From Lachnospiraceae bacterium (GTDB lineage Bacteria > Bacillota > Clostridia > Lachnospirales > Lachnospiraceae): a stretch of 43,245 nucleotides of DNA. Shown here in pieces: positions 15,987 to 24,172 of the stretch (positions are counted from its first letter, which is position 1; the number at the start of each line of letters is the position of its first letter). The notes below the pieces were generated by a model that saw nothing but the letters and a program-made list of their open reading frames with translations, ran no database searches and was not told the DNA's origin. The translations under genes were made by a program, and so were the position numbers. The stretch lies in the NCBI GenBank assembly GCA_022791975.1, contig JAAWAC010000051.1, positions 1 through 43,245 on the forward strand, given 5' to 3'.

Positions 15987-17007
15987 ACGGGGAAGGCTTT
16001 TTACAGGCCTGTTGGCCTTCTGCCTGCTGGTTCAGCTGTGCAGTCTACACAGCTTTGCGGCAGAGGTAGAGGAACCCTATACCTATCAAATTACCTTTTA
16101 TGCGGGAAATCAGGGAGTATTTCCGGGGACGGGCCAGATTCAGGTGGTGGATGCTCAGAATCGGCGGGTGCCGGCACAGGTGACTATGCGTTCAGATGGC
16201 TCTGCCATTACTGTAGAAAATCTGGAGCCTGGGTCTACGGTTACCTTTGACGATATACAGGGCAGCGGGGTAAAGCTGGAGGAGAATAGCCAGTATTACG
16301 TCCGTGGCCTGCGCAAGGGCGGATATGACAATGATACGGTGACCTCCCCGGCCTTTCGGGTGGAGCAGGATCAGGATTACGTGGTGGCTTACGGCATTCG
16401 GGGAGAGATGGTTTCCTATGTGATTCATTATCAGGATGCAGCCGGAAATGCATTGGCTCCCAGTCGGACCTATTACGGAAATGTGGGAGACCGTCCGGTG
16501 GTGGCCTTTGTGTATGTGGAGGGTTATGAACCACAGGCTTATAACCTGACGAAAACTCTGTCCAAAAATGAAACGGAAAATGTCTTTACCTTTGTATATA
16601 CTCCGGTACCTGTTGAAAGCAGTGGTGCAACTGGCGGTGGAGAAACCACAGAGGAGACCATTGTCCAGGGCGGCGTTACCGTTGTGGAGCCTGGCGCCGG
16701 CGGAGCTGGCGATGGTGGAGCAGCAGCCACACCTGATGAAGAGGACGGCGAAGAAGGTGAGGATACTCCGCTGGTGGATATGCAGGAGGAAGAAGTTCCC
16801 CTGGCTGACGGCCCTCAGGATCTCATCGATCTGGACGATGACGAGGTGCCCCTGGCCTATCGCATCGGCAACCTGGAGGAAGGCGCCACAAACATGCTGG
16901 GAGCCGTGGTGGTGGGCGCCAGTGCATTGGCAGCTCTCATAGTGATGACAGTGATCCTGGTGAAGCGGCGCAGGAAAGAGGCGGCTGCGGAGAAGCAGGA
17001 GCGGTAA
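15979..17007 (+). CDS. MucBP-like surface protein with C-terminal membrane anchor
   Basis: The 342-aa protein has signal peptide 1-27 (ending SFAA) and an N-terminal InlB-B-like beta domain (YQITFYAGNQGVFPG). Residues about 145-205 form a MucBP-like domain (SYVIHYQDAAGNALAPSRT...YVYVEGYEPQ). An acidic Gly/Glu linker follows with two EVPLA repeats (EEEVPLADG and DDEVPLAYR), then a membrane helix (about 303-325) and a basic tail. In related proteins the VPLA segment precedes an LP/PKTGD sorting motif; here no such motif is seen before the helix, so it is probably retained as a membrane protein. It overlaps the previous gene by 8 nt and is the last gene before the terminator. Confidence 0.72.
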   Translation: MNRRGRLFTGLLAFCLLVQLCSLHSFAAEVEEPYTYQITFYAGNQGVFPGTGQIQVVDAQNRRVPAQVTMRSDGSAITVENLEPGSTVTFDDIQGSGVKLEENSQYYVRGLRKGGYDNDTVTSPAFRVEQDQDYVVAYGIRGEMVSYVIHYQDAAGNALAPSRTYYGNVGDRPVVAFVYVEGYEPQAYNLTKTLSKNETENVFTFVYTPVPVESSGATGGGETTEETIVQGGVTVVEPGAGGAGDGGAAATPDEEDGEEGEDTPLVDMQEEEVPLADGPQDLIDLDDDEVPLAYRIGNLEEGATNMLGAVVVGASALAALIVMTVILVKRRRKEAAAEKQER

Positions 17008-17055
17008 GGAGGCAATCGTCTGCCAGTATAAAACGGGGAGATATTTGGAAGAATG

Positions 17056-17099
17056 AGCACTTTATTCATTGCGTTGATGATGGATAAGGTGCTTGTTTT
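17056..17099 (+). terminator. Rho-independent terminator of the surface-fibre locus
   Basis: 17056-17069 pairs with 17080-17093 over 14 continuous base pairs (two G-U), with a 10-nt loop, followed by tgttttgcttt. It lies 49 nt after the last surface gene and upstream of the promoter at 17161. Confidence 0.8.
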
Positions 17100-17160
17100 G
17101 CTTTAATCACAGCATTTTCTATTGGGGGAGTAAAAAAGTGATTACTTCACAGTCCATAAC

Positions 17161-17189
17161 TTGAAATAATTGGCCCTGAATAGTATACT
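17161..17189 (+). promoter_or_regulatory. Sigma-A type promoter of the five-gene cassette
   Basis: TTGAAA (17161-17166), 17-nt spacer, TATACT (17184-17189). Transcription should start near 17196, about 33 nt before ATG 17229. With the terminator just upstream, it makes the cassette an independent transcription unit. Confidence 0.8.
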
Positions 17190-17228
17190 AAATAGGGAAG
17201 AAAAGGGTTGTACAGCGGAGAGAAGGAA

Positions 17229-18794
17229 ATGACATTACAGAATACTATAGCAAAGCTGGTACGATATTGCGGGCAATATCAGTCCCATGGCTTTATGATG
17301 GACGAGCGGAATACAGATGTGACCTTTCATGTGGAATTGCCGGAGGAGAGGAAAATCCGGGATTCTATGGAGAGCCTGCGGGTAATTCTCCTTACAGGGG
17401 AGGCCGGAGACGGGAAAACACGAATGATGCGGAATCTGGAGCCTTTGTTTACAAAACACGGGTTTTCGCAAATCCATACGGATTTTTCCGCCCTGAAGGA
17501 GAAAGAGAAGGAAGCGCTTATCCGGCAGCTGCGGAGTGTCCTTGATGGGGAGGGGCAGGAGAAGCTGGTGATTTCTGCCAATGTGGGTATTTTCACCCAG
17601 GCAGTGATCCGGTATGATATGGCTCTTATGGGGGAATTGACAAAAGAGCGGAAGGATGTGCATATTTGTAATTTCGAGAATCGCAATCTGGCGGAGGACA
17701 AAGAGGCCTTTGCACAGATTGTGAAAAGCTTTTTGACAGATGGAAAAAGTGAAAAGGAGTATCTCACCTGTACAAAGACCGATTGTCCCTGTTATGGAGA
17801 TTGTGCTTACGATATCAATATGAAAAAGATCCTGTCAGAGGTCGGCACGGAAGCTGTGCGGGTCCTGTGCAATGCCATCTATCTCACGGGAGGGCATATT
17901 ACCTTTCGAGAGCTTTTGTCTCTGCTCTCCTATCTCATTACCTTTGGGCAGGACTGTGAAGAGCGCCAGGCCTACCTGGAGAGGGGAGGCTCCCAGGAGC
18001 GGGTATTGTATTATCAGGTGTTTGAAAAAAGCCGGGATGCCCTGCTTCATAAGGTGGCGGTCATGGACCCGGCCTTAAAGCGGGGGGAGTATTCCCCCAG
18101 GAAGATCAAGACCAAGGAGGAGTATATCCGCTACCGGCGCTGGCTTTTCTTTGAGGAGGGACAGGACTACTTTGCGATGCTCCATGTGGATTATCTGGTG
18201 GAATTTTACCAGGTCCTGGAGTATATGAACCAGCCACCTTTTCACTATGATACTATAAAGGACAGAAATGCCACTCTCCAATGTCTGAAAAGGGGCATTA
18301 ACAAAATGAGCAGTCAGGGGAAGAGCGACGGAGGCCTGGTGGTTACGGACACCCCCATGATTCTGGGAAATCAGATTCGCCTGGAGTTTATGGTGATGCA
18401 GGATCTGAGTATGATCTGGCACAGGTATGACATACAGCCTGGAAAAAAGTATGGGAGATCCTCCCGCTTATGGAATAAATTTTATTTGAGCTATGTGTCC
18501 AAAAAGGACAGGAAGTTTATCAGCCTTTTGGTGGATTACCGGCAGTTTCGCTATCTAATGCTGTGCAATGATGACTATTTTCTAAACCGGAATGAGCTCA
18601 CCATGGAAGAATACGCAGTAAATACCTTTTACCGGAAGATTTTGCAGGAGCGGGGAGAGGCTTATGAGTCTGTGATTGTCCGGTTTGAGGAGAAAACCCG
18701 GGAGCAATGTGATTTTTCTCTTCTGGTTCATGAGAGCGAGGATATTTTCTCCGACGAGAAAAGCCAGAGCATCCGCATCCGCAGGGAAGATTAA
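17229..18794 (+). CDS. P-loop ATPase with Cys cluster, first gene of an unrecognised cassette
   Basis: The start is ATG 17229 (521 aa), with GGAGAGAAGG just upstream; an in-frame TTG at 17208 is less likely. Walker A is GEAGDGKT (57-64). A strand region (KLVISANVGIF, 112-122) and a VHICNFENRNL segment (144-154) follow, then a Cys cluster CTKTDCPCYGDC (Cys181, 186, 188, 192) that could bind metal. The C-terminal half is helical and has no named domain that I recognise. The order Walker A, N-x-G-I strand, Asn-Phe, Cys cluster reminds me of DptF, the ATPase of phosphorothioation-dependent restriction, but no dnd modification genes are visible. That resemblance is from memory and unverified. The next gene starts 11 nt downstream. 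Confidence 0.75.
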   Translation: MTLQNTIAKLVRYCGQYQSHGFMMDERNTDVTFHVELPEERKIRDSMESLRVILLTGEAGDGKTRMMRNLEPLFTKHGFSQIHTDFSALKEKEKEALIRQLRSVLDGEGQEKLVISANVGIFTQAVIRYDMALMGELTKERKDVHICNFENRNLAEDKEAFAQIVKSFLTDGKSEKEYLTCTKTDCPCYGDCAYDINMKKILSEVGTEAVRVLCNAIYLTGGHITFRELLSLLSYLITFGQDCEERQAYLERGGSQERVLYYQVFEKSRDALLHKVAVMDPALKRGEYSPRKIKTKEEYIRYRRWLFFEEGQDYFAMLHVDYLVEFYQVLEYMNQPPFHYDTIKDRNATLQCLKRGINKMSSQGKSDGGLVVTDTPMILGNQIRLEFMVMQDLSMIWHRYDIQPGKKYGRSSRLWNKFYLSYVSKKDRKFISLLVDYRQFRYLMLCNDDYFLNRNELTMEEYAVNTFYRKILQERGEAYESVIVRFEEKTREQCDFSLLVHESEDIFSDEKSQSIRIRRED

Positions 18795-18805
18795 GGAGGA
18801 GCGTT

Positions 18806-20314
18806 TTGGATAAAAATACGGGCAAAAAGGAGCCGAATTACGAAGGCCTGGCGGCCTATGTGGGGATAACCGCGCCGGAGACCCCCAAGTATCTGCTGGC
18901 AAATAATTTTCTCCTGGATTACTTTGAAACCTCCAGAAATGTAGAACAAGAGTACAACTATGCCGCTTTTCAGGACATAGGGACTCTTTATACGGAGGAG
19001 GAAAAAAATGAGGACATGCTCAAGAGCTCCTTTGATTGCTTTTTTCGTAGATATCTGGGGGAGGATAGTATTCGGGCGGAGAACGGACGTTTAAACAAAA
19101 ACAAACATTATTATTTTCCCTTTATGCCAGATATGCTGGTGAGCACCCCGGCAAATCTGCGCCATATTTTGTTTTATTTGCAGAATATGGGAAAAGACTA
19201 TGATTTTAGAAAAATGCAGGGGCTCCTTCGAGAATATATTTTTCAGGATAATACAGGGATTAACTATATTATCAAGATTTTGCTGCAAAGTCAGGAGGAG
19301 GAAATCAGGCTGAAAAAGCCTGTGGATAAAAGGGTGTGCCAGGGATTTTGGAGCATGCTGACCCAGGCCGAGCGCGGGAGAATGCGCAGGCTGGCCGATC
19401 AATTTAACGAGGATTTGGAGGCGCTGCTGACCCACCCTTATTTTCGGAAGCTGGATTTTTACCGGCGCTATAATTATCTTGCCATGCTGCTGACCAGCTA
19501 TGTAATCCAATATATTGTATACAGAAGGGGCAGAAATGTTTATATGCTCTGTCAGGGAGCACCCAGGGACAGCCGCTTAAGCGGGGCCTTTCACAGAGCC
19601 AGCTGTAATAATTATGCCGATATCCGGACTCTGTTTCCGGATCTATTGAAAGCCTTTTATACAAAAACCATAAAAAATAAAAATCCCAAGGTGGAAAGCC
19701 TTCTACTTTTGGATGTGGATGGAAAAGTATCCGTCAATGGGACTGCGTTTGAAGAATTTCTGGCTGAGACCTTTCAGAGCAAACGCAGAGGGGGTAGAAA
19801 AATCACCAGTGAGGATGTGAGAAAGGCTTTTGGCTTGGAGGAAGGGAAGAAAAAGGTTTTTTCTGTGGAGGAGTTTGTGGTGCGGTACATTCATATGATG
19901 GGCACCAGGCAGGGCTCCACCCTTACCAAGATTTCCTCCACTTTGCCTACCAGCGGGAGACAGATCGATATGGTGTTTCCCCAGAATAGGTCCAACAAAA
20001 AATATTTCGCCATGTCGGAGAACTTGTCTGAGTTCTGCATCAGGCTTTATTTGGCCAGAAAGGGGCAGAAGTATGACTATTTGGATCATTTTATCCGGGA
20101 TTTGCAGGAGCGGTATCATATTGTTCTGGTAAAGTCACCGGAGGGGGAACGGGCCCTGCGGGCTGCGAGAATTTCCCTGTCGGCCCAGGAGTATGGGCAA
20201 AATAAGAGGGTTTTTACGGAGATGCTCAGCGGCATCAACTGTCTGATTAAGCTTTCGGACAGTGGCTATGTGATCACACTCCCGGAGGAGAAAGGGGATT
20301 TTAAATTACTATGA
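18806..20314 (+). CDS. Unknown 502-aa protein, second gene of the cassette
   Basis: Translation starts at TTG 18806, chosen because AAGGAGGA (18793-18800) sits five bases before it and the frame runs unbroken from there. No signal peptide or membrane segment is clear, although 224-241 (NYLAMLLTSYVIQYIVYRR) is hydrophobic. The protein is mainly helical, with basic patches (SKRRGGRKITSEDVRKAFG) and a conserved-looking TKISSTLPTSGRQIDMVFPQ segment near 375-395. I do not recognise a family. Its last bases overlap the next ATG by 4 nt (ATGA), so it should be made in a fixed ratio with the 970-aa protein. A DptG-like role is possible if gene one is DptF-like. Confidence 0.7.
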   Translation: MDKNTGKKEPNYEGLAAYVGITAPETPKYLLANNFLLDYFETSRNVEQEYNYAAFQDIGTLYTEEEKNEDMLKSSFDCFFRRYLGEDSIRAENGRLNKNKHYYFPFMPDMLVSTPANLRHILFYLQNMGKDYDFRKMQGLLREYIFQDNTGINYIIKILLQSQEEEIRLKKPVDKRVCQGFWSMLTQAERGRMRRLADQFNEDLEALLTHPYFRKLDFYRRYNYLAMLLTSYVIQYIVYRRGRNVYMLCQGAPRDSRLSGAFHRASCNNYADIRTLFPDLLKAFYTKTIKNKNPKVESLLLLDVDGKVSVNGTAFEEFLAETFQSKRRGGRKITSEDVRKAFGLEEGKKKVFSVEEFVVRYIHMMGTRQGSTLTKISSTLPTSGRQIDMVFPQNRSNKKYFAMSENLSEFCIRLYLARKGQKYDYLDHFIRDLQERYHIVLVKSPEGERALRAARISLSAQEYGQNKRVFTEMLSGINCLIKLSDSGYVITLPEEKGDFKLL

Positions 20315-23223
20315 CGGAAGTCCAGGAGATGCAGAAATTTTTTATCAAATATATCCGGCAATATATCCAGCTGCTTACGAGAGATCGGGAAGAATTTTTC
20401 CTTTCCCTGTGTGATTTGGAGGAGGAGCCTTTGGAGCTTCTGCGGAATATGGGGGTGGAGGGGGCTGTGGTCCTTGTTGTGGAGCACAACGACTATGCGG
20501 AGGCGGTGTGTGTGAGAAACGACCCAGAGGTGAAGCGGATTGTCCTGCTGTCTGCGGAAGGGGTAAAGCAGATGGATTCCCTGAAGGATTTCCATGAATA
20601 CTCGGTAAAGGGAGAGGACCAGGAAGGGTTTTGGGGGTGTATGGAGACGGCTTTTTCCCTGAAGGTGCCCAAAAGGGTCCGGGATTTTCTGGATGTAATT
20701 CTCAATGAAGGGGAGGTTACTTTCTGGGAATTTTTTACATATATTTGTAGCTGTGTGGTAGCTGGTCAGTTAAACCCTGGCCGAATGAACCGGAATCTTC
20801 CAAAACTTGGCATCTGGGGACTCAGAGGGAGAGAGATTCTCACCAAGGGAGAGATCCGCAGAATGATTCGGGTTTCCAAGGATGAGATTATTGAGAGACG
20901 GTTGACAAAAGCTTTGATGGACAACCGGATCAAAAAGGGAGAGAACATTATTTCCACTAATTTGGCCAGAGGGGATATCCAGACCATCCGGGAGAGGGTA
21001 TCCTATGGAGCAGTCAAGGAGTTTCTCAAGGGTCCGGAGCGAGGCGGGGAGGGGGATATGCCAGCTTCCGGGGATGCCTCGGAGGAAAAGAGGCAGGAGC
21101 AGTGTTCTTATGCCCACTGGCTGGAGGAGCAGCCGGAGATTTCCCTGGAGGAGCTGGAGCAGTGTTGGCTGGAGGATCGGGAGGAAGAGGAGCAGGAGTG
21201 GGCCCTGGACTGGGGGGTTTACAGTCCCTTGGGAAGTCTGGAAGCTTATGAGGAGGAGTTTCAGAAGCTTGGGGATAAGATTCGGGAGATGAATATACCC
21301 GAAGAGCGTATTTGTATGTTTTTACAAAAACTGACAAACTTTCGGGAAGCCTTTACTGTGGCGTATCCCCAAGTGGTGAAGTGGACGCCTATTTGTCTTA
21401 AGGGCTTTTGTGATCAGGCCTTAGCCTATACCCAGGCGTATTTGGAGCTACTTTCCTTTGCCCTGTCCGACCAGATGATCCGACAGCAGCTTCTGGAGGC
21501 GGGGATTGTGTCAGGGATTGAGAATTTGTTCTGTGAGTGGGAGGGGGAAAGGATAAGGATGCCCTTCTATCACCCGGTCTGTGTGCTCTATTTTATGGGT
21601 TTACAAAAGATGTATGGGTTCGCTTTGGAGCAGAAGGGGGAAAAAGGGATTGAGATCCCTGTGAGAGAGACGCTACTGGGGCTGATTAAAAAGCTGGGCA
21701 TGCGCTTTCCCGTTAGCTTTTTGAGCTGGCAGGGGCAGCTCTATGCATTGGATTACACCACCATATGGAATAGGGGAGCGGTGGAATTTACCAGTACCCA
21801 GGGGGAGGTGACCTATTCCGCTCTGGATGTTCGGATGATCCAAAAGCAGATTACAGATTACCTTTTGAAACATCCCCTGGTGACGGAGGTGACGGTTGCT
21901 CTGGTGGAAATCAGCGATTTAAGTGGTTTTCCCCAGCTTGTGGATAAGATTCGACAGATCTCGGACTTGCCTTGTTGTAATATAGGGAGGGTGGTTTTTC
22001 GCATTCTTTCCTCCAGGGAGGAGGAGCTGAAAAAACAGCTGGCTGGCATGTGGGAAACGATGGGAACCGACGATCTGGTCCGGTTCCGCTTTGGAAGAAA
22101 GGATTTTCGCACCCCAAAGGGATACGATATGGAAAAGATAGTATTCCAGGCTGATTTGGTGGTGTTGGCCGATAGCTCCGTTTTATACTATGAACCTCAT
22201 CTGGAACGCTTTCGGGCGGGGGGAAATGCTCTCCAGAACAGGCTGAGTCAGATCAGGGTGGAGGAGCAGACAGACCTATATTTTACTCGGGGAGCTTCGG
22301 ATACCCAAATTTTGTGGGACTCCTTGCAGAAGGCAGAGCAAAGCAGGGAGGAGGGCTTCTGGAAGTGGAAGAGCCGGGAGCTGGACAGCCGGGTGTTGTC
22401 CTATATCAACCAGGTGATTTCTGCGGATTCCCATCGCACCGTGGTGATGCTTAGCTCCAACACGGGGATTCTCGATGAAATTTATAAGGACAGTTATATT
22501 CAGGCTCACCGGAAAAATGACAATGGAAAGAGTATTACCCTGATTAATTTTGCCAGGGATAACCGGCTGAACCAGCTGCCGGTAAAGGGAGAGGCCCGTA
22601 TCTGCTATTCCCTGTCGGACTTTTATAAAGGGTTTCTGGAGATCCCGGATATGCCCAGGCTTCTGGCCGAGGAAATTGAGGACATTGACATGGAGCTCTA
22701 TCTGGAGGAGGGGGAATTTCACAGCCTGTGTACAGCTTATGTGGAGAACTGGGAACAGGCGGACCAGGAATGGAGAGACACCTGTGGGGAATGGCTGACA
22801 TGGAATTTTGAAAAATTTCCCAAAGGTAAAAATATTCTGATTCGTTATTTTATGGATTTGTGGATCAATTACTGGTCCGAGGGGGTTCGCAGTGTACCCG
22901 CTGGGCTGATGGTGCACAAGCTCTTTGGAGGAGGGGATATTATCACCCATTATCAGGAGAAGGAGCTGGAAGGGCGAAGTAGCGTGGCTCTGGAGTATGA
23001 CTGTATGGAGGCTGTGACCATCCAGGAGATTTTACGGTTTATTGATGATAAGGCCGTTATGGACAGCCAGTCGGCCCAGCAGTATTGTGACAAATACGAT
23101 CCGGAAATGCTCCGGCGGATTTGGAGAAGTGAGCAAAAGAAGCATATTTTGGAGGAGAAGGAAAGAAAGAAGCTACTGGAGCTTAAGAAGCTGGTGGAAT
23201 TGCGGGAGCAGGCAAGGGCATAG
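20311..23223 (+). CDS. Unknown 970-aa protein, third gene of the cassette
   Basis: This is the largest gene of the cassette, translationally coupled to the previous one. The N-terminal 130 residues look alpha/beta (GAVVLVVEHNDYAEAVCV, then RIVLLSAEGVKQMDSLKDF). A very acidic Glu-rich stretch follows at about 250-310 (EELEQCWLEDREEEEQEW). A central region has DLVVLADSSVLYY and RFRAGGNALQNRLSQIRVEEQ. The C-terminus is a long charged helix (EEKERKKLLELKKLVELREQ). I find no Walker A, nuclease or methyltransferase motif by eye. It may be a scaffold or effector core of the system. Structure prediction is the obvious test because sequence motifs are silent. Confidence 0.7.
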   Translation: MTEVQEMQKFFIKYIRQYIQLLTRDREEFFLSLCDLEEEPLELLRNMGVEGAVVLVVEHNDYAEAVCVRNDPEVKRIVLLSAEGVKQMDSLKDFHEYSVKGEDQEGFWGCMETAFSLKVPKRVRDFLDVILNEGEVTFWEFFTYICSCVVAGQLNPGRMNRNLPKLGIWGLRGREILTKGEIRRMIRVSKDEIIERRLTKALMDNRIKKGENIISTNLARGDIQTIRERVSYGAVKEFLKGPERGGEGDMPASGDASEEKRQEQCSYAHWLEEQPEISLEELEQCWLEDREEEEQEWALDWGVYSPLGSLEAYEEEFQKLGDKIREMNIPEERICMFLQKLTNFREAFTVAYPQVVKWTPICLKGFCDQALAYTQAYLELLSFALSDQMIRQQLLEAGIVSGIENLFCEWEGERIRMPFYHPVCVLYFMGLQKMYGFALEQKGEKGIEIPVRETLLGLIKKLGMRFPVSFLSWQGQLYALDYTTIWNRGAVEFTSTQGEVTYSALDVRMIQKQITDYLLKHPLVTEVTVALVEISDLSGFPQLVDKIRQISDLPCCNIGRVVFRILSSREEELKKQLAGMWETMGTDDLVRFRFGRKDFRTPKGYDMEKIVFQADLVVLADSSVLYYEPHLERFRAGGNALQNRLSQIRVEEQTDLYFTRGASDTQILWDSLQKAEQSREEGFWKWKSRELDSRVLSYINQVISADSHRTVVMLSSNTGILDEIYKDSYIQAHRKNDNGKSITLINFARDNRLNQLPVKGEARICYSLSDFYKGFLEIPDMPRLLAEEIEDIDMELYLEEGEFHSLCTAYVENWEQADQEWRDTCGEWLTWNFEKFPKGKNILIRYFMDLWINYWSEGVRSVPAGLMVHKLFGGGDIITHYQEKELEGRSSVALEYDCMEAVTIQEILRFIDDKAVMDSQSAQQYCDKYDPEMLRRIWRSEQKKHILEEKERKKLLELKKLVELREQARA

Positions 23224-23251
23224 AAAACGGGAGAGGAATGGAAAAAGGCAA

Positions 23252-24154
23252 ATGAGTACAAAAGCGAAGGTGATTTTTGTAAATTCTTTTAAGGGCGGGG
23301 CTGGAAAAACTACATTGGCCCTGACCCATTGCATTGACAGCCTGTTTCACAGGAAAGAGGAGCAGTACGAGAATATTATCTATATGGATCTGGATATTCT
23401 GGGGACGGGGACTTGCTTCCTCTTTCAGGAGGGACTTTTGCCGGAGACGAAGTGCTTTGAAAAGACGGAAGTTCCTGTGGAGGTACCCCTTACGTTGGAG
23501 GAGGAGACGGGAAGTATCTATGTGGCCTATTTAGATCCCAAGCTTAAGATCCGGTCTGTCTATGGAACTGGACATTATGGGAACCATCAGGGGATTGCGG
23601 CAGCGGACATTATAGATAAGGTGGTAAAGTTTATTCGGGAGCAGGTGGAGGAGGTGCCGGCAACCCTGTTTGTTTTGGACTGCGCCCCAGGCTTTTCTGA
23701 TATGGAGCAGGCCATTTTAAAGGAATGCTATGGGTTGGAAATCTTGGGCAAGCTGGAGATTGAGGAGGATTATGTGACCACCCTGGATTCCGCCCATGTA
23801 AAAAAGTGCATCCTATGCCTCAATGATACCATCACGGCTCTTCCCCAGCTGGCGCCCAGGCGAAATATCCAGGTGGTGCTCAATGATATCCAGAATTATT
23901 CCGGGTATCTGGACACTTCCTGGTCGGAGAAGGTGGAGCAGGGCTGGAAAGATCTTGTGGGAAGGATGCGAAAGGAGCTGCGCAATGAGAACCTGGTCAT
24001 AAGAAGGTGGAGATATTCGGAGGACATTGCCCAGCTCAGCGTGTATGGCAGCGAGAGCGTGGTGGAAAATCATACCAAATGGTATGTTTTTACGGAGGAT
24101 AACTATCAGATTCTATACCAGAAGGAAAAGGAGACGGAGAAAGAGAATCAGTAA
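23252..24154 (+). CDS. ParA/MinD-type ATPase, fourth gene of the cassette
   Basis: The true start is ATG 23252 (300 aa): the open frame extends upstream into the previous gene, but only this ATG follows that gene's stop and an AAAAAGG site. The N-terminus VIFVNSFKGGAGKTTLALTH is a deviant Walker A (Lys14-GGAG-Lys19-Thr20) of the ParA/MinD/Soj class. MDLDILGTG (45-53) gives the switch aspartate, and LFVLDCAPG (139-147) is Walker B. These ATPases dimerise on ATP and position cargo on DNA or membranes. Nothing near resembles a ParB or a plasmid origin, so a partition role is unlikely. It probably powers assembly or recruitment of the cassette's complex. Confidence 0.85.
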   Translation: MSTKAKVIFVNSFKGGAGKTTLALTHCIDSLFHRKEEQYENIIYMDLDILGTGTCFLFQEGLLPETKCFEKTEVPVEVPLTLEEETGSIYVAYLDPKLKIRSVYGTGHYGNHQGIAAADIIDKVVKFIREQVEEVPATLFVLDCAPGFSDMEQAILKECYGLEILGKLEIEEDYVTTLDSAHVKKCILCLNDTITALPQLAPRRNIQVVLNDIQNYSGYLDTSWSEKVEQGWKDLVGRMRKELRNENLVIRRWRYSEDIAQLSVYGSESVVENHTKWYVFTEDNYQILYQKEKETEKENQ

Positions 24155-24172
24155 AAAGAAAGGTGTAAAGGC

